Shown here: in pieces, positions 6,314 through 8,539 of the stretch | Layout: the number at the start of each line of letters is the position of its first letter | Position numbering within the stretch: the first letter of the stretch is position 1 | Notes under the pieces: generated by a model | Databases searched by the model: none | What the model was told of the DNA's origin: nothing | Seen by the model: only the letters and a program-made list of their open reading frames with translations | Made by a program: the position numbers and the translations under genes | Source: Dehalococcoidia bacterium | GTDB taxonomy: Bacteria; Chloroflexota; Dehalococcoidia; UBA1151; UBA1328 | Reading direction: 5' to 3' | Length of the DNA: 8,539 nucleotides | Assembly: GCA_030745955.1 (NCBI GenBank) | Contig: JASLNQ010000079.1 | Coordinates: forward strand, 1-8,539

Positions 6314-6607
6314 TCATGCTCGGAGGCCATTCGGGTTGACGCGAACGACCGTGTGCTCGGTAACCAGCTGATAGTCCAGGAGATCCTGTGCATGATCCCG
6401 AAACCGCTGGATTAACTCAGTTCAAATTCAGGCTGGCGGAAAAGCTGGCGGTACCCCGATTCTCAGGCCGGAATCATCCTGGAAAACTGACACACAGGTG
6501 GTGAATTTTTCGAAGTGAAGGTCGTCTGCCGGGTTCACCTTTCGGTTCGGTCAGATCCGCTGGCCAGCACTGGTTGGCCGCAGTTGTGCCAGCAACGGAT
6601 TGATCAT
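6314..6607 (-). pseudogene. Decayed or recoded small gene downstream of the dehydrogenase, broken by three in-frame TGA codons
   Basis: A single minus-strand frame begins with ATG at 6607, overlapping the dehydrogenase stop as ATGA, and ends with TGA at 6316-6314. It is interrupted by TGA at 6553-6551, 6430-6428 and 6424-6422. The open segments read like protein: one of 36 codons from GTG 6538, containing DDLHFEKFTTCVSVFQDDSG, and one of 35 codons after the third TGA, containing ELIQRFRDHAQDLLDYQLVT then VVRVNPNG. By my hand count, GC at codon positions 1, 2 and 3 of the last segment is about 74, 34 and 63 percent, the pattern of translated DNA here. I do not recognise the family. The last segment has no ATG, GTG or TTG start. 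A gene remnant is the simplest reading. Three real genes in the window end in TGA, so TGA is a stop in this genome. Confidence 0.42.
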
Positions 6608-7620
6608 GGTTTGACGATCATCTGAAGCTGGGTGCTGGGACTGGTGAGTGCTTCGAAGGCTTCCTGGATGCCTTCAAGGGGTACGTAACTGGATTCGGAT
6701 AGCAGCGGTCCAACAGTAATTTTGCCCGCTTCCATGAGCTCGAGCGATCTTCTCCAGTCATCCGGCTGTGATCCCCAGCTGGCCTTGAACTCTTTCTCCC
6801 CGACCATCCAGTCAACGGGATTCAGCGGCATCGGCTCCCACGGGACGGCGACGAGCACAACCTGCCCATCTCGGCGGACAGTGTCGAACGCCTGGTCGAG
6901 CGTGTTCCGTATGCCCGCGCAGTCGAAAACGACATCGGGTCCGATACCCCCTGTGAGCTCGACCATTCGGTCGGTGGCGTTCTCTTCAGTCGGGTTGATC
7001 ACCGTATGGGCGCCGAGTTCGGCTGCAGCGCGGGCGCGTGCTGGCGCGGGCTCGGAAATAAACACCGCACCGGCGCCGGCGGCTCTCGCGGCCTGGAGAA
7101 CGAGCAGGCCAATGGGACCGGCTCCGATCACACCAACGGTGTCGCCGAGCTTCATCCGTGAATTCCTGACTGCACGGACAGCCACAGCGCAGGGCTCGGT
7201 GAGGGTGGCCGCTTCGTCCGGGACACCATCCGGGACGGGCAGCGGTGCCCATTCATCGAGGACGATGTATTCGGCGTATGCCCGGATCGAACCTTCGGGG
7301 AATCCCATTGTGCGGTAGTTGAAGCGGGGTTGGGTCCGGGTTGCCCGAGCCTGCCCCGCTGGCGGCTCGCCTCCGCCTCCGACTATGCGATCGCCTTCCT
7401 GCCATTTCGTGACGGCCGATCCGACGCGAACGACCGTTCCACAGAATTCGTGGCCGAGGACGGTGCCGGGAGGTGCGATGTCGTACAGGAAGGCGTGAAC
7501 ATCAGTGCCGCAGATTGCACAGTAGCGGACTTTCATGAGAATTTGGCCCGGTCCCGGCTCAGGAGTTGGAATCTCTTCTATTTCGAACTGTTGCTTGCCT
7601 TTGTAGACGGCGGCTTTCAT
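6604..7620 (-). CDS. Zinc-type medium-chain alcohol/polyol dehydrogenase lacking the structural-zinc lobe
   Basis: 338 residues with an N-terminal GroES-like catalytic domain and a Rossmann domain. Catalytic-zinc residues are Cys37 (ICGTD), His57-Glu58 (LGHEF) and Glu142 (LTEPCAVA). The nucleotide fold has GAGPIG at 166-171, and Glu190 ends the second strand (FISEP), favouring NAD over NADP. Where threonine, sorbitol and idonate dehydrogenases carry four cysteines for a structural zinc, residues 81-108 hold a Gly/Pro/Arg-rich stretch with no cysteine. The start at 7620 has a strong GAGGAG at 7634-7629, 8 bases upstream. Members oxidise a secondary or primary alcohol, often of a polyol or sugar acid, to a carbonyl compound. 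The gene lies 162 bases downstream of the aldehyde oxidoreductase on the same strand, so the pair may handle successive oxidation steps. The substrate is not assignable. Confidence 0.9.
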   Translation of the reverse strand: MKAAVYKGKQQFEIEEIPTPEPGPGQILMKVRYCAICGTDVHAFLYDIAPPGTVLGHEFCGTVVRVGSAVTKWQEGDRIVGGGGEPPAGQARATRTQPRFNYRTMGFPEGSIRAYAEYIVLDEWAPLPVPDGVPDEAATLTEPCAVAVRAVRNSRMKLGDTVGVIGAGPIGLLVLQAARAAGAGAVFISEPAPARARAAAELGAHTVINPTEENATDRMVELTGGIGPDVVFDCAGIRNTLDQAFDTVRRDGQVVLVAVPWEPMPLNPVDWMVGEKEFKASWGSQPDDWRRSLELMEAGKITVGPLLSESSYVPLEGIQEAFEALTSPSTQLQMIVKP

Positions 7621-7628
7621 TGGGTTCG

Positions 7629-7634
7629 CTCCTC
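7629..7634 (-). promoter_or_regulatory. Strong ribosome binding site of the dehydrogenase
   Basis: GAGGAG on the minus strand, 8 bases before the ATG at 7620. It is one of the two best Shine-Dalgarno sequences in the window and confirms the start. Confidence 0.75.
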
Positions 7635-7698
7635 GGTCGGCCGGCAGGGATTACACGCGGTGGTATCAACGGGTGGCGAGTAGGGTATCCGTTTGACC

Positions 7699-7723
7699 GG
7701 TGGTCGGCACCCTGCCGACCGCC
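7699..7723. other. Compact GC-rich hairpin between the aldehyde oxidoreductase and the dehydrogenase
   Basis: A perfect 8-bp inverted repeat, GGTCGGCA (7702-7709) and TGCCGACC (7713-7720), closes a 3-base loop. Two further G-C pairs flank one wobble or mismatch, extending it to 7699-7723. It lies 60 bases after the aldehyde oxidoreductase stop. No T run follows on either strand, so it is not a canonical intrinsic terminator. It could be a 3'-protecting or processing hairpin between two co-transcribed genes, or an operator. I see no clear promoter in the rest of the 162-base gap. Confidence 0.45.
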
Positions 7724-7782
7724 CATACGAAGATCGAAAGGCGCGCCGGATGACACTGATGCTCCAGTGCTAGCCGACCTCA

Positions 7783-8539
7783 TCACCCAACATAGTCGAG
7801 GAATTCCTCCATACCCAGCCTCCTCAGCGTTTCGGCTGTGGGCAGGCCTGTATCAACACGCCAGCCCATCTGACTGTAGTACTCGTCCACCATGCCCGGC
7901 AGGTAAGGTGCTATGCCCGTTTCGCTGCCGGTGCCGATGGCGGTCGTCTGAAGATGCTTTGGGGACACATCGAGTTCGTCTGATTTCTCGAAGCCGCGCC
8001 TCCCGTAGACCAACCGCATCAAGTTGGTTACGCGCTCTCCCACCTCGAAGGCCTCCTCCATGGTGAAATCTTCCCACCCGACAGCCTGCACCAGGCACCG
8101 GCGGGTTAGTTCCACGGAGTCCTTGATCCCTTCGGTGCTGAAGTAACACACGCCGAGGGTGTCGAACCACAACTTGGCGAACTGGGTCCTGCGGACCGGA
8201 TCTACCTTGGCGAGTGCATCATCGAGGTTGTGAACGACCCCCGGAGTGCCCTCGGTGTATCCCACCTCGGGTCGTGGGCCCATGTCGGTGCCGGCTCCCT
8301 GGATGCATGGCCCGGCGCCGGCGATGAGTTCGCCGAAGAAGACGCTCCAGAATTGCCGGTGATCATGCATCACGACGCCCGCGCCCTTGATATCGAGCAC
8401 CTTGCTGCGGAGCTCGTCCACAACACCCTTTTCGCGGCCCAGTGCCTCAGGCATGGCCTTTATGCCATCGGCAAGCCTGGCGCCGATGCCCTCCCTGCGG
8501 ATGGTCTTGTTGACCAGTTCCATACCGGCTTCCCAGTTG
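7783..8539 (-). CDS. Aldehyde:ferredoxin oxidoreductase family, C-terminal part (5' end beyond right edge)
   Basis: The minus-strand frame is open to the window edge. It enters with NWEAG before the Met at 8523, so that Met is internal and about 251 residues are visible of a family that usually has about 600. The segment NWEAG...IRREGIGARLADGIK matches the family's REGiG-LAeG helix. Asp121-Thr-Leu-Gly-Val-Cys126 (numbered from the Met at 8523) is the D-x-x-G-[LV]-C motif, where the Asp region contacts the second pterin and the Cys is the fourth ligand of the [4Fe-4S] cluster. NLMRLVYGRRGF and the C-terminal MVDEYYSQMGW...TLRRLGMEEFLDYV are also typical. Members use a tungsten-bis-pterin cofactor to oxidise aldehydes to acids, with ferredoxin or a partner subunit as acceptor. 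The three other cluster cysteines lie outside the window. The neighbouring dehydrogenase may supply the aldehyde. Confidence 0.9.
   Translation of the reverse strand, partial: NWEAGMELVNKTIRREGIGARLADGIKAMPEALGREKGVVDELRSKVLDIKGAGVVMHDHRQFWSVFFGELIAGAGPCIQGAGTDMGPRPEVGYTEGTPGVVHNLDDALAKVDPVRRTQFAKLWFDTLGVCYFSTEGIKDSVELTRRCLVQAVGWEDFTMEEAFEVGERVTNLMRLVYGRRGFEKSDELDVSPKHLQTTAIGTGSETGIAPYLPGMVDEYYSQMGWRVDTGLPTAETLRRLGMEEFLDYVG

Noticed and set aside
6412..6440. TTCAAAT resembling a tRNA T-loop
   Set aside because: The flanking bases do not form a T stem, and no anticodon or acceptor stem can be drawn.
6722..7318. 198-codon plus-strand open frame opposite the dehydrogenase
   Set aside because: It is low-complexity Ser/Ala/Thr/Pro-rich translation typical of the antisense of a GC-rich gene.

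Overview
The window is a piece of a bacterial chromosome of moderately high GC. It carries seven recognisable protein genes, two of them cut by the window edges, plus one apparently decayed gene. It has no rRNA, tRNA, CRISPR array or mobile element that I could see. Gene content is catabolic: acid-sugar dehydratases of two unrelated folds, a sulfatase, an MFS transporter, a zinc-type dehydrogenase and a tungsten-type aldehyde:ferredoxin oxidoreductase. Expanded enolase-superfamily genes together with sulfatases and dehydrogenases recall free-living marine heterotrophs, for example SAR202-type Chloroflexota. That placement is an inference from gene content only, and I hold it weakly.

Region 1 (1-2909, minus strand): three co-directional genes read right to left. 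First is an enolase-superfamily protein (2909-1761), then a galactonate-dehydratase-like enolase-superfamily protein (1682-519), then a mannonate-dehydratase-like TIM-barrel protein (from 397, running off the left edge). The gaps of 78 and 121 bases and the good ribosome binding sites fit an operon.

Region 2 (2910-3175): a 266-base divergent promoter region. It holds a good -10 box for the rightward sulfatase, a weaker extended -10 for the leftward dehydratases, and two small dyad elements that could be operators.

Region 3 (3176-6300, plus strand): an arylsulfatase without a signal peptide, a 227-base gap with a hairpin, then a 12-helix MFS transporter of the EntS-like exporter group.

Region 4 (6301-8539, minus strand): the C-terminal part of an aldehyde:ferredoxin oxidoreductase (entering from the right edge), then a zinc-type medium-chain dehydrogenase that lacks the structural-zinc cysteines. 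Immediately after its stop comes a stretch (6607-6314) that reads as protein in one frame but is broken by three in-frame TGA codons.

Working model (inference): a sulfated acid sugar or related carboxylate is desulfated in the cytoplasm and dehydrated by one of the three dehydratase-type enzymes to a 2-keto-3-deoxy acid. The dehydrogenase and oxidoreductase may oxidise an alcohol through an aldehyde to an acid in the same or a neighbouring pathway. No transcription factor, kinase, aldolase or formylglycine-generating enzyme is in the window, so the pathway is incomplete here.
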